A stretch of DNA of 64,000 nucleotides. Source: Serratia nevei (lineage in GTDB: Bacteria; Pseudomonadota; Gammaproteobacteria; Enterobacterales; Enterobacteriaceae). Shown in pieces: positions 40,005 to 50,388 of this stretch. Location: assembly GCF_037948395.1 (NCBI RefSeq), contig NZ_CP149940.1, positions 1 to 64,000 on the forward strand, written 5' to 3'. How positions within the stretch are numbered: position 1 is the first letter of the stretch; every line of letters starts with the position of its first letter. The notes beneath the pieces are model-generated. The model did not search any database. It saw only the letters and a list, made by a program, of their open reading frames with translations, and was not told where the DNA came from. A program made the translations under genes and the position numbers.

Positions 40005-40784
40005 TCAGACCTTGGTGGTGAAATACGCCTTGGTCTGATAGGGCACGGTGACCGTGTCCTGGCCCCGCAGTTCCTCTTCTTCCGCCACCAGCTGGCGCAA
40101 CTGCTCGATAACCTGCTCCTGTTGCGGCTGCGGCAGCGCGGCGATAAAGCTGGTTGAACGCACCCGGTTGTAGATCACGTCCTCCACCGCGCCGCGGTGA
40201 CCCAGCATAAACACCTGCTCCTGCAGCGGTTCAAAGCCTTTGAACGGGAAGAATTTGCGCCATTCGCCGGTATAGAAACGCGGCGCATCGCCTTCGTGGC
40301 TATCGACGATCTGATTCAATTTACGCACCCAACCGACGCGCGCATCGCGCATGTTCCACACCAGACCGAGTTTGCCGCCGGGCTTGAGGATGCGCTGGAT
40401 TTCCGCCAGCGCCTGCGGCGTGGCGAACCAGTGGAAGGATTGGGCGCAGACCACCGCATCGACGGACTCGTCCGGCAACGGGATCGCCTCGGCGGTGCCC
40501 GCCAGCGTTTTCACCTGCGGCAGCGCCGCCGACAGTTTTTCCAGCATTTGCGGCACCGGTTCGACGGCGATCACCTGCGCGCCGGTTTCCAGCAGGCGCG
40601 GGGTAAACTTGCCGGTACCGGCGCCAAGATCGATGACCGTCATGCCGGCGTGCAGGCCGATAGTTTCACGCAGCCAGACGGCGATTTCCGGCGGGTAATC
40701 CGGCCGGCCTTTCACATAGCGATCGGCGTTGGCCTGATAGCCTTCGGCGGCGGCGTGATGAATCGAATGGATCGGGGTGGTCAT
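40005..40784 (-). CDS. Class I SAM-dependent methyltransferase
   Basis: The 259-residue product has the S-adenosylmethionine-binding motif VIDLGAGTGKFTPRLL (motif I), an acidic residue in VIAVEPVPQML, motif III-like DAVVCAQSFHWF, and ILKPGGKLGLVWNM. This resembles UbiE/YcgJ-like small-molecule methyltransferases. The substrate is unknown. It is a single gene, convergent with yibL and co-directional with yiiM, 102 bases from it. Confidence 0.85.
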   Translation of the reverse strand: MTTPIHSIHHAAAEGYQANADRYVKGRPDYPPEIAVWLRETIGLHAGMTVIDLGAGTGKFTPRLLETGAQVIAVEPVPQMLEKLSAALPQVKTLAGTAEAIPLPDESVDAVVCAQSFHWFATPQALAEIQRILKPGGKLGLVWNMRDARVGWVRKLNQIVDSHEGDAPRFYTGEWRKFFPFKGFEPLQEQVFMLGHRGAVEDVIYNRVRSTSFIAALPQPQQEQVIEQLRQLVAEEEELRGQDTVTVPYQTKAYFTTKV

Positions 40785-40886
40785 TACCTGGCTCCTGGCT
40801 GAAAAAACGTGCGGCTACAGTATAGGCGGAAGAATAGGGTTAACGCGGCATTCGGCGCACGTTTTTCATCTTTTCCGCCCGCGATT

Positions 40887-41558
40887 TCAACGGCCGAGCA
40901 GGCGGCGGTTGAAGTCCTCGAGGCGCCCTTCGGCAAGCCGCGTGAGCATGGTCTTGCTCCAGCTGGCGGAGAGGCCGGCCACCGCCAACAGGCGGCGATA
41001 CTGTTCCGCGTCGAACGGCATGTGCCAGGCGATGGCGATGGCTTCGGCGACCGACACATCGCTGTTGCGCGCCGCCAGCTCCAGCGGACGATCGCCGCTG
41101 ACCGCGCCCGGCGACACCACCCGATACAGCCAGCCGCAGCGGCCGCTTTGCTGCATCAGCACCGAAATGTCCTCGATGGCGAAGTGATAATTGAGCTTGA
41201 AGCACGGCGAGCGCGGCTGGGTGACCTGGATCAGCGCTTCGCCCCAGCGGAAGATGTCACCCATAAACACATTGTGTTCGGTCAGCCCTTCGGTGGAGAT
41301 ATTCTCGCCGAAGGCCGGGGCGCAAAACTGCTCGGCCTGCGTCGGAAACTGCTCGCGCCAGTGGGCGTAATGCTCGCGCGGGTAGTGGCACAGCGCGCGG
41401 TCCGGCCCGCCGTGGTAGCTTTTTTCCGCCTGTTCGTCGCCTTCCAGGCCGAGCGGCGTGAGCCGGATGGCGCCATCCACCTGGCGTTTGGCGATGGCGC
41501 TGGGGCGCCCGCCTTCGTAGGGTTGAATATTGCCGATGTAAACGTCTGGGTGATGCAT
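40887..41558 (-). CDS. yiiM: MOSC-domain protein YiiM
   Basis: The 223-residue product has the MOSC (molybdenum cofactor sulfurase C-terminal) domain with the conserved cysteine in QPRSPCFKLNYH, and aligns with E. coli YiiM over its length. YiiM reduces N-hydroxylated bases such as 6-hydroxylaminopurine using molybdenum cofactor. The start giving MHHPDVYIGNIQPYEG has GGAGG upstream. In E. coli yiiM is also close to sodA; here the chemoreceptor gene lies between them. Confidence 0.94.
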   Translation of the reverse strand: MHHPDVYIGNIQPYEGGRPSAIAKRQVDGAIRLTPLGLEGDEQAEKSYHGGPDRALCHYPREHYAHWREQFPTQAEQFCAPAFGENISTEGLTEHNVFMGDIFRWGEALIQVTQPRSPCFKLNYHFAIEDISVLMQQSGRCGWLYRVVSPGAVSGDRPLELAARNSDVSVAEAIAIAWHMPFDAEQYRRLLAVAGLSASWSKTMLTRLAEGRLEDFNRRLLGR

Positions 41559-41623
41559 GTGCGCCTCCGTGTCTCGCGTCGAGGGCTCAGCATAGCCTGA
41601 GTTGTGCCGGGGGGACATAACAA

Positions 41624-41647
41624 CCCGCCCGAAAATCGTCGGGCGGG
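41624..41647 (-). terminator. Hairpin downstream of the chemoreceptor gene
   Basis: CCCGCCCGA pairs with TCGGGCGGG around a six-base loop; on the minus strand it is followed by TTGTTAT, a weak U-rich tail. Confidence 0.5.
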
Positions 41648-41657
41648 CGGTGGAGCA

Positions 41658-43586
41658 TCAGAAGGTGGTCCAGTTCTCTTCCGCTGCGGCGTTGGCGGCC
41701 GCGGGTTTTACCGCCGGCGCTTTCGGCGCGGCGGCTTTCACGGCGGCGGGCTCGGTCTGCTCCGCCAAACGGAACACCGAGACGCTTTGCAGCAGCATGT
41801 CGGCCTGTTCTTCCAGCGAATCGGCGGCGGCGGCGGACTCTTCCACCAGCGCGGCGTTCTGCTGGGTGGTGTGGTCCATCTCGACGATCGCCTGGCCAAT
41901 CTGGGCGATGCCGCGCGTCTGCTCATCGGAGGCGGCGGCGATTTCAGCCATGATGTCGCGCACGTGGGTGACCGAGCGGACGATCTGTTCCATGGTGTTG
42001 CCGGTGCTTTCCACCAGTTCGGTGCCGGTTTTCACCCGGCTGACCGATTCGGCGATCAGCCCTTCGATCTCCTTGGCCGCCTGGGCGCTGCGGCTCGCCA
42101 GGCTGCGCACTTCGCTGGCAACCACCGAGAAGCCCCGGCCCTGTTCGCCGGCGCGTGCCGCTTCGACCGCGGCGTTGAGCGCCAGGATGTTGGTCTGGAA
42201 GGCAATGCCGTTGATCAGGGTGGTAATTTCGGCGATACGCTGCGAACTGCTGGAGATATCGCGCATGGTGCTGACCACGTTTTCCACCAGCTTGCCGCCC
42301 TGCTGCGCGGTCTGCGAGGCGTCGGTGGCCAGCTGATTGGCGTGATGGGCGTTGTCGGCGTTCTGTTTCACCGTGGCGGTCAGCTGTTCCATGCTGGCGG
42401 CGGTTTCCTCGACCGCCGCCGCCTGCTGCTCGGTGCGGGAAGAGAGATCGGTGTTGCCGGCGGCGATTTCCGCAGAGGCGGTAGAAACCTGGCTGACCCC
42501 CATCTGGATCTTCTCAATCATGGTGCGCAGGTTTTGGCTCATGGCCGCCACCGCGTTCAGCAACTGCCCCAGCTCGTCGCGGCGGGTGCTGGTCTGCGCC
42601 TGGCGCAGGTCACCGCCGGCGATGCGTTCCGCCATCGCCAGCGTACTGTGCAGCGGACGGGTGATCTGCAGCGTGATGCGCCAGGCGATAAGCACCCCGG
42701 CGATGATGGCGATCAGGGTGGTGATGCCCATTTGCAGCTGCGCCAGATTGATGTTGTTGCGCGTCTGCACCAGCTCGTCCTGCATAAAGGCGTTGACCAG
42801 CATGCCGATCGCTTGCGCGCGTTCGCCGAGCTGCCGGCTGATCTGCTGCTCGTGCTCATAGGCCGGCAGGTAAGCCGCGATGCGGTTTTTGTAATCGTCC
42901 AGGGCGGCCAGCAGCGGCTGCAGCTGCGGGCGCTGCGCGTCGCTCACCCTGCGGCTCAGGGCGTTGGCCGCGTCGCGCGCGTCGTCAATGGCCGCCATCA
43001 GCGGGGCTTCGGTTTCCTTGTTCAGGCTCAGCAGCAGGCCGCGCGCGCCGTAGCGCACCTGGGTCAGCTTCTGGTTCAGCTGGATGAAGGCCAGCTGCAG
43101 ATCGCCGTTGGTCAGCTGGCGTTCCACCTGGCTCAGGCTGGCCTGCACTTCCGACATGTTCCAGCTCTGGCGCACCGCGTCTTTCGCCGTGACCGCCTGC
43201 TCAAAGACTTTTTGCTGCTGTTGATATTCCCCGATCAGCGTCACCAGACGCTGCAGATCCTTGCGGCTTTGGGCGTCCCAGTCCAGCGCCTGCCCCTGGT
43301 CTATCAGTTTGACGGCGTTCTCAATATTGGCGCGGTTGTTCTGAATGTACTCCGGCCGGTAGGTCTGGCCGTACATGGCGCGATTGTATTTGGCCTGGTT
43401 GATCTCCTCGTTCAGCCGGTTGCTGAAGTCGATGCGATCGGCGCGGGATTCGATGATGTGCAGATATTGCGCCCCGGTGCCGGCGATGACGACCGCCAAC
43501 AGCAGCAACAGCGCGAAGCCGAGACCGAGCTTTTTACCTACGGTGAGATGAGTGAACTTTCCTGCCAATGCTTGCAATGCCGCCAT
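41658..43586 (-). CDS. Methyl-accepting chemotaxis protein
   Basis: The 642-residue product is a transmembrane chemoreceptor. A first transmembrane helix (about 18-38), a periplasmic helical ligand domain (about 40-280) and a second transmembrane helix near GITTLIAIIAGVLIAWRIT lead into a HAMP domain and the long signalling coiled coil. The signalling part includes EAARAGEQGRGFSVVASEVR and the hairpin tip region. The protein ends with an Ala/Pro-rich linker and NWTTF, a variant of the NWETF pentapeptide that tethers CheR and CheB. No che genes are nearby. The ligand is unknown. Confidence 0.93.
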   Translation of the reverse strand: MAALQALAGKFTHLTVGKKLGLGFALLLLLAVVIAGTGAQYLHIIESRADRIDFSNRLNEEINQAKYNRAMYGQTYRPEYIQNNRANIENAVKLIDQGQALDWDAQSRKDLQRLVTLIGEYQQQQKVFEQAVTAKDAVRQSWNMSEVQASLSQVERQLTNGDLQLAFIQLNQKLTQVRYGARGLLLSLNKETEAPLMAAIDDARDAANALSRRVSDAQRPQLQPLLAALDDYKNRIAAYLPAYEHEQQISRQLGERAQAIGMLVNAFMQDELVQTRNNINLAQLQMGITTLIAIIAGVLIAWRITLQITRPLHSTLAMAERIAGGDLRQAQTSTRRDELGQLLNAVAAMSQNLRTMIEKIQMGVSQVSTASAEIAAGNTDLSSRTEQQAAAVEETAASMEQLTATVKQNADNAHHANQLATDASQTAQQGGKLVENVVSTMRDISSSSQRIAEITTLINGIAFQTNILALNAAVEAARAGEQGRGFSVVASEVRSLASRSAQAAKEIEGLIAESVSRVKTGTELVESTGNTMEQIVRSVTHVRDIMAEIAAASDEQTRGIAQIGQAIVEMDHTTQQNAALVEESAAAADSLEEQADMLLQSVSVFRLAEQTEPAAVKAAAPKAPAVKPAAANAAAEENWTTF

Positions 43587-43665
43587 AGCGTTTTTCCTTC
43601 TCCGGGCGAACGTCAATTGAACAAACCATCGGCAAGAAGTGGTCAAACTTTAGCGGATTTCAGGC

Positions 43666-43690
43666 AAAAAAATACCCGCCGGTGGCGGGC
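43666..43690 (-). terminator. Rho-independent terminator of sodA
   Basis: On the minus strand CCCGCC pairs with GGCGGG around ACC, followed by TATTTTTTT, 22 bases after the sodA stop. Confidence 0.85.
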
Positions 43691-43711
43691 ATCTTCATCA
43701 ACGGGAGCGAA

Positions 43712-44332
43712 TTACTTCTTCGCGGCGAAGCGTGCGGCGGCTTCGTCCCAGTTGACCACGTTCCAGAACGCCTTGATGTAGTCAGGGCGTTTGTTCTGAT
43801 ATTTCAGGTAGTAAGCGTGTTCCCACACGTCCAGACCGATGATTGGGAAACCGGAAGCGCCGGCGACGGCTTCGCCCATCAGCGGGCTGTCCTGGTTAGC
43901 GGTAGACACCACGGCCAGTTTGCCGTCTTTCAGCACCAGCCAGGCCCAACCGGAACCGAAGCGGGTGGCTGCAGCTTTCTCGAACTCTTCCTGGAATTTC
44001 TCAACGCTGCCGAAATCGCGCTCGATGGCCGCTTTCAGATCGCCGCCCAGCGTGGTGCCGGTTTTCAGGTTTTTCCAGAAGAAGCTGTGGTTGGCGTGGC
44101 CGCCGGCGTTATTGCGCATGAAGGTGCGTTTGTCGGCAGGCACTTTATCCAGATCCTGGATCAGCTCTTCAACGCTGTATTTGGCCAGCTCTGGGTAGGC
44201 TTCCAGCACGGTGTTGGCGTTGTTGACGTAGGTCTGGTGGTGTTTGGTGTGATGGATTTCCATCGTCTGCTTGTCGAAATGCGGTTCCAGTGCGTCGTAA
44301 GCGTACGGCAGGGATGGCAGTGAATAACTCAT
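43712..44332 (-). CDS. sodA: Manganese superoxide dismutase
   Basis: SodA converts superoxide to hydrogen peroxide and oxygen in the cytoplasm. The 206-residue product starts [20 protein letters not shown] and shows the Mn/Fe-SOD metal-binding signature [11 protein letters not shown], with H27 in [13 protein letters not shown] context and H82 in the NHSFFW segment. Length equals E. coli SodA. The ATG at 44332 has GGAG upstream. A Fur-box-like site lies about 85 bases upstream, consistent with iron control of sodA. Confidence 0.97.
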   Translation of the reverse strand: MSYSLPSLPYAYDALEPHFDKQTMEIHHTKHHQTYVNNANTVLEAYPELAKYSVEELIQDLDKVPADKRTFMRNNAGGHANHSFFWKNLKTGTTLGGDLKAAIERDFGSVEKFQEEFEKAAATRFGSGWAWLVLKDGKLAVVSTANQDSPLMGEAVAGASGFPIIGLDVWEHAYYLKYQNKRPDYIKAFWNVVNWDEAAARFAAKK

Positions 44333-44415
44333 AATCATCATCTCCAGTGGTGTATGGGCGGCGCAAAGGGCGAGCACCGCGTAAGCAGTCGGATCATTAT
44401 AGTTAATTAAATGAT

Positions 44416-44434
44416 ATTGAAAATGATTATCAAT
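44416..44434 (-). promoter_or_regulatory. Fur box upstream of sodA
   Basis: On the minus strand this reads ATTGATAATCATTTTCAAT, sharing the central TGATAATCATT with the Fur consensus GATAATGATAATCATTATC. It lies in the sodA promoter region. Confidence 0.65.
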
Positions 44435-44750
44435 GCCCTGTGAATTGTGTGGTTAATGAACTAATCGCTGCGCTAACATACTGATAAAAGAGGGCGGCGG
44501 ATGGCCGCGTCAAGCCGTCGATCCGGCGCGTGGGTTACTCTCTATACTGTAGGGAGCGCCAACGCCGAAATGTATCGAAATGTGCCAATGCGTTCACTGA
44601 ATGAGCACGAGTGTGTAACAACCACAAGCACGCTGTGGTAATATGGCCGGCGTTCGTAGCAAGCATAACAACAGTGACATTCGCGTTTGCCGCGCTAGCG
44701 GGGCAGGCGCATTTGAACAATGTGACAATCGAGAGTGAAAGGAGACCCCC
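44435..44750. other. Divergent control region between sodA and fdoG
   Basis: No gene is seen on either strand. A short inverted repeat (ACCACA and TGTGGT, 44621-44639) lies about 110 bases upstream of fdoG, next to TAATAT, and may be part of the fdoG promoter. GAAAGGAGA directly precedes the fdoG ATG. Confidence 0.4.
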
Positions 44751-47700
44751 ATGCAGGTCAGCAGAAGGCAGTTCTTTAAGATCTGCGCTGGCGGTATGGC
44801 AGGAACGACGGTGGCCGCGCTGGGCTTTGCCCCCGAAGTGGCGTTGGCGGAAACCCGGCAGTACAAACTGCTGCGCGCCCGCGAGACCCGTAATACCTGT
44901 ACGTATTGTTCCGTCGGCTGTGGGCTGTTGATGTACAGCCTTGGTGATGGCGCCAAGAACGCCAAAGAAAGCATTTTCCATATCGAAGGGGATCCGGATC
45001 ATCCGGTAAACCGCGGCGCGCTTTGCCCGAAAGGCGCCGGCCTGGTTGACTTCATCCACAGCGAAAGCCGCCTCAAGTACCCGGAATATCGGGCTCCAGG
45101 GTCGGACAAATGGCAACGCATCAGCTGGGACGACGCCTTTACCCGCATCGCCAAGCTGGTGAAAGAAGACCGCGACGCCAACTTCATCAAAACCAACGAC
45201 CAGGGCGTTACCGTCAACCGTTGGCTGACCACCGGCATGCTGTGCGCCTCGGCCGCCAGCAACGAAACCGGTTTTCTGTCGCAAAAATTTAGTCGCGCTC
45301 TCGGCATGCTTGCCGTAGACAACCAGGCGCGTGTCTGACACGGACCAACGGTAGCAAGTCTTGCTCCAACATTTGGTCGCGGTGCGATGACCAACCACTG
45401 GGTTGATATCAAGAACGCGAATTTGATTATCGTCATGGGCGGTAATGCGGCGGAAGCGCATCCGGTGGGGTTCCGCTGGGCGATGGAAGCCAAAATACAC
45501 AACAATGCCAAGCTGATCGTGATCGATCCGCGCTTTACCCGAACCGCATCGGTGGCGGACTTTTACACGCCGATCCGCTCCGGGACCGACATCGCTTTCC
45601 TGTCGGGCGTGTTGCTGTATCTGATGACCAACAACAAGTTCAACCGCGAATACGTCGAGGCCTACACCAACGCCAGCCTGCTGGTGCGGGAAGACTTTGC
45701 CTTCGAAGACGGCTTGTTCAGCGGCTACGACGCGGAAAACCGCAAGTACGACAAAACCACCTGGAACTACCAGTTCGACGAGAACGGCTTCGCCAAGCGC
45801 GACGTCACGCTGCAGGATCCGCGCTGCGTGTGGAACATGCTGAAACAGCACGTGAGCCGCTACACGCCTGACGTGGTGGCCAACATCTGCGGCACGCCGA
45901 AGGACGATTTCCTCAAGGTGTGCGAATACATCGCCGAAACCTGCGTCGCGGATAAAACCGCTTCGTTCCTGTATGCCCTGGGCTGGACTCAGCACTCGGT
46001 CGGCGCGCAGAACATCCGTACCATGGCGATGATCCAGCTGCTGCTCGGCAACATGGGCATGGCGGGCGGCGGCGTCAACGCGCTGCGCGGCCACTCCAAC
46101 ATCCAGGGGCTGACCGATCTCGGCCTGCTGTCGCAGAGCCTGCCGGGTTACATGACGCTGCCGTCGGAGAAACAGACCGATCTCGAGACCTACCTGAAGG
46201 CCAACACGCCGAAGGCGCTGCTGCCGGGCCAGGTGAACTACTGGGGCAACTACCCGAAATTCTTCGTCAGCATGATGAAGACCTTCTACGGCGACAAGGC
46301 GCAGAAGGACAACAGCTGGGGCTTTGACTGGTTGCCGAAGTGGGACAAAGGCTACGACGTGCTGCAGTACTTCGAAATGATGGCGCAGGGCAAGGTCAAC
46401 GGCTACTTCTGCCAGGGCTTTAACCCGGTGGCGTCGTTCCCAAATAAAAACAAGGTAGTGGCTTCGCTGTCCAAGCTGAAGTTCCTGGTGACCATCGATC
46501 CGTTGAACACCGAGACCTCCAACTTCTGGCAGAACCACGGCGAGTTCAACGAGGTGGATCCTTCGCAGATCCAGACCGAAGTGTTCCGCCTGCCGTCTAC
46601 CTGCTTCGCCGAAGAGAACGGCTCGATCGTCAACTCCGGCCGCTGGCTGCAGTGGCACTGGAAAGGCGCAGATGCCCCGGGCGAAGCGCTGAACGACGGC
46701 GAGATCCTGGCGGGCATCTTCAGCCGCCTGCGCGAGATGTATGCGCGCGACGGCGGTGCGGTGCCGGAACAGGTGCTGAACATGCGCTGGGACTACCTGA
46801 CGCCGGACAACCCGTCGCCGGAAGAGGTGGCGCAGGAGAATAACGGTAAGGCGCTGGCGGATCTGCTGGATGCCGACGGCAAAGTGCTGGTGAAAAAAGG
46901 CGAGCTGCTTAGCTCGTTCGCGCAGCTGCGCGACGACGGCACCACCGCCAGCGGTTGCTGGATCTTCGCCGGCAGCTGGACGCCGGCCGGCAACCAGATG
47001 GCGCGGCGCGACAACGCCGATCCGTCCGGCCTCGGCAATACGCTGGGCTGGGCCTGGGCATGGCCGCTCAACCGCCGCATCCTGTACAACCGCGCCTCGG
47101 CGGACCCGCAGGGTAAACCGTGGGATCCGAAACGCCAGCTGCTGGAGTGGGACGGCGCCAAGTGGGTCGGGGCCGATATCCCGGACTACAGCACCGCCGC
47201 GCCGGGCAGCGACGTCGGGCCGTTCATCATGCAGCCGGAGGGCATGGGCCGCCTGTTCGCCACCGACAAGATGGCGGAAGGGCCGTTCCCTGAACACTAC
47301 GAGCCGTTCGAAACGCCGCTCGGCACCAACCCGCTGCACCCGAACGTGGTGTCCAACCCGGCGGCGCGCGTGTTCAAGGACGATCTGGCGGCGATGGGCA
47401 AATCCGACAAGTTCCCTTACGTCGGCACCACCTATCGTTTGACCGAGCACTTCCACTACTGGACCAAGCACGCGCGGCTGAACGCCATCGCGCAGCCGGA
47501 GCAGTTCGTGGAGATCGGTGAGAAGCTGGCGGAGAAGAAAGGCATCAAGCAGGGCGACACCGTGAAGGTCAGCTCCAACCGCGGCTACATCAAGGCCAAG
47601 GCGGTGGTGACCAAGCGTATTCGCACGCTGCAGGTGCACGGCCAGGAAGTCGACACCATCGGTATCCCGATCCACTGGGGTTACGAAGGGGTGGCGAAGA

Positions 47701-47798
47701 AAGGCTTTATCGCCAACACGCTGACGCCGTTCGTCGGCGACGCCAATACGCAAACGCCGGAGTTCAAGGCGTTCCTGGTCAACGTGGAAAAGGTGTAA
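44751..47798 (+). CDS. fdoG: Formate dehydrogenase-O major subunit, selenoprotein
   Basis: This is the catalytic subunit of the respiratory formate dehydrogenase (Mo-bisMGD, one 4Fe-4S cluster), exported by Tat to the periplasm. The frame contains one in-frame TGA at 45336-45338, codon 196, read as selenocysteine as in E. coli FdoG. The frame continues unbroken on both sides, giving 1015 residues. A twin-arginine signal (SRRQFFKICAGG) and a 4Fe-4S motif (CTYCSVGCGLLMYS) are at the N-terminus. A bacterial SECIS hairpin follows the UGA. The operon is fdoG-fdoH-fdoI-fdhE. It must not be annotated as two fragments or a pseudogene. Confidence 0.97.
45336..45367 (+). promoter_or_regulatory. SECIS element of fdoG
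   Basis: After the UGA (45336-45338) a hairpin forms from GG, bulged U, AGCAA, loop GUC, UUGCU, CC. Counting the U of UGA as 1, the bulged U is position 17 and the loop G and U are positions 23 and 24. These are the residues known to matter for SelB binding in the E. coli fdhF element. Confidence 0.9.
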
Positions 47799-47810
47799 CG
47801 GAGACGAATT

Positions 47811-48713
47811 ATGGCCATGCAATCTCAAGACATCATTCGTAAATCCGCCACCAATGGTTTCACACCGGCGCCGCGCGCCCGTGACCACCAGGAAGAAGTG
47901 GCCAAACTGATCGATGTCACCACCTGTATCGGCTGCAAGGCCTGTCAGGTGGCCTGTTCCGAATGGAACGACATCCGCGACGAGGTGGGGCACAACGTCG
48001 GGGTGTACGATAACCCCGCCGATCTGACCGCCAAGTCGTGGACGGTGATGCGCTTCTCCGAGGTGGAGGAAAACGGCAAGCTGGAATGGCTGATCCGCAA
48101 GGATGGCTGCATGCACTGCGCCGATCCGGGCTGCCTGAAGGCCTGCCCGTCGGAAGGCGCGATCATTCAGTACGCCAACGGCATCGTCGACTTCCAGTCC
48201 GAGCACTGCATCGGCTGCGGCTACTGCATCGCCGGCTGCCCGTTCGACGTACCGCGCATGAACAAGGACGACAACCGGGTGTACAAGTGCACCCTGTGCG
48301 TCGACCGCGTGGACGTCGGCCAGGAACCGGCCTGCGTGAAAACCTGCCCGACCGGCGCCATTCACTTCGGCACCAAGGAAGCGATGAAGCAGGTGGCGGC
48401 AGATCGCGTCAGCGAGCTGAACACCCGCGGCTACCAGAACGCCGGTCTGTACGATCCGGCGGGGGTGGGCGGCACGCACGTGATGTACGTGCTGCACCAC
48501 GCCGACAAACCGCAGCTGTACCACGGTTTGCCGGACAACCCGAGCATCAGCCCGGCGGTGACCTTCTGGAAGGGCGTGTGGAAACCCCTGGCGGCCATCG
48601 GCTTTGCCGCCACCTTCGCGGCCAGCGTGTTCCACTATGTCGGCGTCGGGCCTAACCGCGTCGACGATGAGGACGAGCACGACGAGTCGCATGACGAGGA
48701 GACGCGCAAATGA
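47811..48713 (+). CDS. fdoH: Formate dehydrogenase-O iron-sulfur subunit
   Basis: This electron-transfer beta subunit carries four 4Fe-4S clusters between FdoG and the cytochrome subunit. The 300-residue product has the cysteine clusters [35 protein letters not shown] and CTLC...CVKTC, and a single C-terminal membrane anchor (about 257-277, [20 protein letters not shown]). It starts 12 bases after fdoG and its stop overlaps the fdoI start (ATGA). Confidence 0.97.
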   Translation: MAMQSQDIIRKSATNGFTPAPRARDHQEEVAKLIDVTTCIGCKACQVACSEWNDIRDEVGHNVGVYDNPADLTAKSWTVMRFSEVEENGKLEWLIRKDGCMHCADPGCLKACPSEGAIIQYANGIVDFQSEHCIGCGYCIAGCPFDVPRMNKDDNRVYKCTLCVDRVDVGQEPACVKTCPTGAIHFGTKEAMKQVAADRVSELNTRGYQNAGLYDPAGVGGTHVMYVLHHADKPQLYHGLPDNPSISPAVTFWKGVWKPLAAIGFAATFAASVFHYVGVGPNRVDDEDEHDESHDEETRK

Positions 48714-49345
48714 GAAAGGAAAAGCCCATTCAGCGTTACAGCGCACCGGAGCGCATCAACCACTGGATCGTGGCGTTCTGCTTCGTGTTCGCCGCCATCA
48801 GCGGGCTGGGGTTCTTCTTCCCCTCCTTCAACTGGCTGATGAACATCTTCGGGACGCCGCAGCTGGCGCGCATTCTGCACCCGTTTGTCGGGGTGATCAT
48901 GTTTGCCGCGTTCCTGCTGATGTTCCTGCGCTACTGGAAGCATAACCTGATCAACCGGGAAGATATCGTTTGGGCCAAGAACATCCACAAAATCGCCATG
49001 AACGAGGAAGTGGGTGACACCGGGCGCTATAATTTCGGCCAGAAGTGCGTGTTCTGGGCGGCGATTATCAGCCTGGTGCTGCTGCTGGCCAGCGGCGTGG
49101 TGATCTGGCGGCCGTATTTTGCGCCGTCGTTCTCCATCCCGCTGATCCGCATCGCGCTGCTGGTGCATTCGCTGGCCGCGGTCGGCCTGATTATCGTGAT
49201 TATGGTGCACATTTACGCCGCATTGTGGGTAAAAGGCACCATTACCGCGATGGTGGAAGGCTGGGTGCCGGCGGCCTGGGCCAAGAAACATCATCCGCGC
49301 TGGTACCGTGAGGTCCGCGAGAAACGACAGGAAGATAAACCCTGA
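48710..49345 (+). CDS. fdoI: Formate dehydrogenase-O cytochrome b556 subunit
   Basis: The 211-residue product is the membrane gamma subunit that passes electrons from FdoH through two b hemes to quinone. Four hydrophobic segments and candidate heme-ligand histidines are visible ([46 protein letters not shown]). It overlaps fdoH by four bases and fdhE by one (TGATG), so translation is coupled throughout. Confidence 0.96.
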   Translation: MRKEKPIQRYSAPERINHWIVAFCFVFAAISGLGFFFPSFNWLMNIFGTPQLARILHPFVGVIMFAAFLLMFLRYWKHNLINREDIVWAKNIHKIAMNEEVGDTGRYNFGQKCVFWAAIISLVLLLASGVVIWRPYFAPSFSIPLIRIALLVHSLAAVGLIIVIMVHIYAALWVKGTITAMVEGWVPAAWAKKHHPRWYREVREKRQEDKP

Positions 49346-50274
49346 TGAGTATCCGCATCGTTCCTAAAGAGCAGTTAGGGGCACAGCGTGAGAAGTCCAC
49401 AACGGCGGAGAACATCCCGCCGTTACTTTTCGCCAACCTGAAAAGCCTGTACAGCCGCCGCGCCGATCGTCTGCGTCAGCTGGCGGTCGACAATCCGCTG
49501 GGCGACTACCTGAACTTCGCCGCCGAGCTGGCGCAGGCGCAGCAGCATGCGCTGCACGATAACCCGCTGGAGCTCGATCTGAGCGAAGCGCTGGCGCAGG
49601 GCGCCGCCAGCGGCAAACCGCCGCTCGATCTGAGCGTGTTCCCGCGTAGCGAGCACTGGCGCAAGCTGCTGACGTCGCTGATCGCCGAGCTGCGCCCGCA
49701 GGCGCCGGAGCATATCCTGGCGGTGCTGGACAACCTGGAGAAAGCCTCGGCGCACGAGCTGGAGCTGATGGCCGACGCCTTGCTCAACCGCGAGTTCGGC
49801 AAGGTGGGCAGCGAGAAGGCGCCGTTCCTCTGGGCCGCGCTGTCGCTCTATTGGGCGCAGATGGCCAGCCTGATCCCCGGCAAGGCGCGCGCCGAATACG
49901 GCGAGCAGCGCCAATTCTGCCCGGTGTGCGGCAGCATCCCGGTCTCCAGCATGGTGCACATCGGCACCGTCAACGGCCTGCGCTACCTGCACTGCAACCT
50001 GTGCGAAAGCGAATGGCACGTGGTGCGGGTGAAGTGCAGCAACTGCGAGCAGACCCGCGATCTCAACTACTGGTCGCTGGACAGCGAGCAGGCGGCGGTG
50101 AAGGCGGAGAGCTGCGGCGACTGCGGCACTTACCTGAAGATCCTCTATCAGGAAAAAGACCCGCAGGTCGAAGCGGTGGCCGACGATCTGGCTTCGCTGG
50201 TGCTGGACGCCCGCATGGAAGAAGAAGGCTTCGGCCGCAGCAGCATCAATCCGTTCCTGTTCCCGGCGGAGTAA
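49345..50274 (+). CDS. fdhE: Formate dehydrogenase formation protein FdhE
   Basis: FdhE is a cytoplasmic accessory protein needed for active respiratory formate dehydrogenases; it binds iron through cysteine pairs. The 309-residue product has four CxxC motifs (CPVCGS, CNLCES, CSNCEQ, CGDCGT) in the C-terminal half. It is last gene of the fdo operon, overlapping fdoI by one base. A GC hairpin follows the stop (about 50280-50303) without a T tract. Confidence 0.96.
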   Translation: MSIRIVPKEQLGAQREKSTTAENIPPLLFANLKSLYSRRADRLRQLAVDNPLGDYLNFAAELAQAQQHALHDNPLELDLSEALAQGAASGKPPLDLSVFPRSEHWRKLLTSLIAELRPQAPEHILAVLDNLEKASAHELELMADALLNREFGKVGSEKAPFLWAALSLYWAQMASLIPGKARAEYGEQRQFCPVCGSIPVSSMVHIGTVNGLRYLHCNLCESEWHVVRVKCSNCEQTRDLNYWSLDSEQAAVKAESCGDCGTYLKILYQEKDPQVEAVADDLASLVLDARMEEEGFGRSSINPFLFPAE

Positions 50275-50388
50275 CCGCCCGGCCCCGTTCGCGCGGGGCC
50301 GGACCAGCAATTTCAGAACGGGCTTCTGGCATTCACCCGGGCGAGTTGCTACGTTTAGGCCATAACGCGCCAAGCGAAAGGAACCACG

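Noticed and set aside
45336..45338. Stop codon splitting fdoG into two frames, suggesting a pseudogene
   Set aside because: The frame is identical on both sides, the position equals selenocysteine 196 of E. coli FdoG, and a SECIS hairpin with correct spacing follows.
44535..48746. Minus-strand open frame of about 1400 codons opposite fdoG and fdoH
   Set aside because: It lies entirely antisense to clear formate dehydrogenase genes; long antisense frames are a by-product of GC-rich codon use, and it has no recognisable domains.
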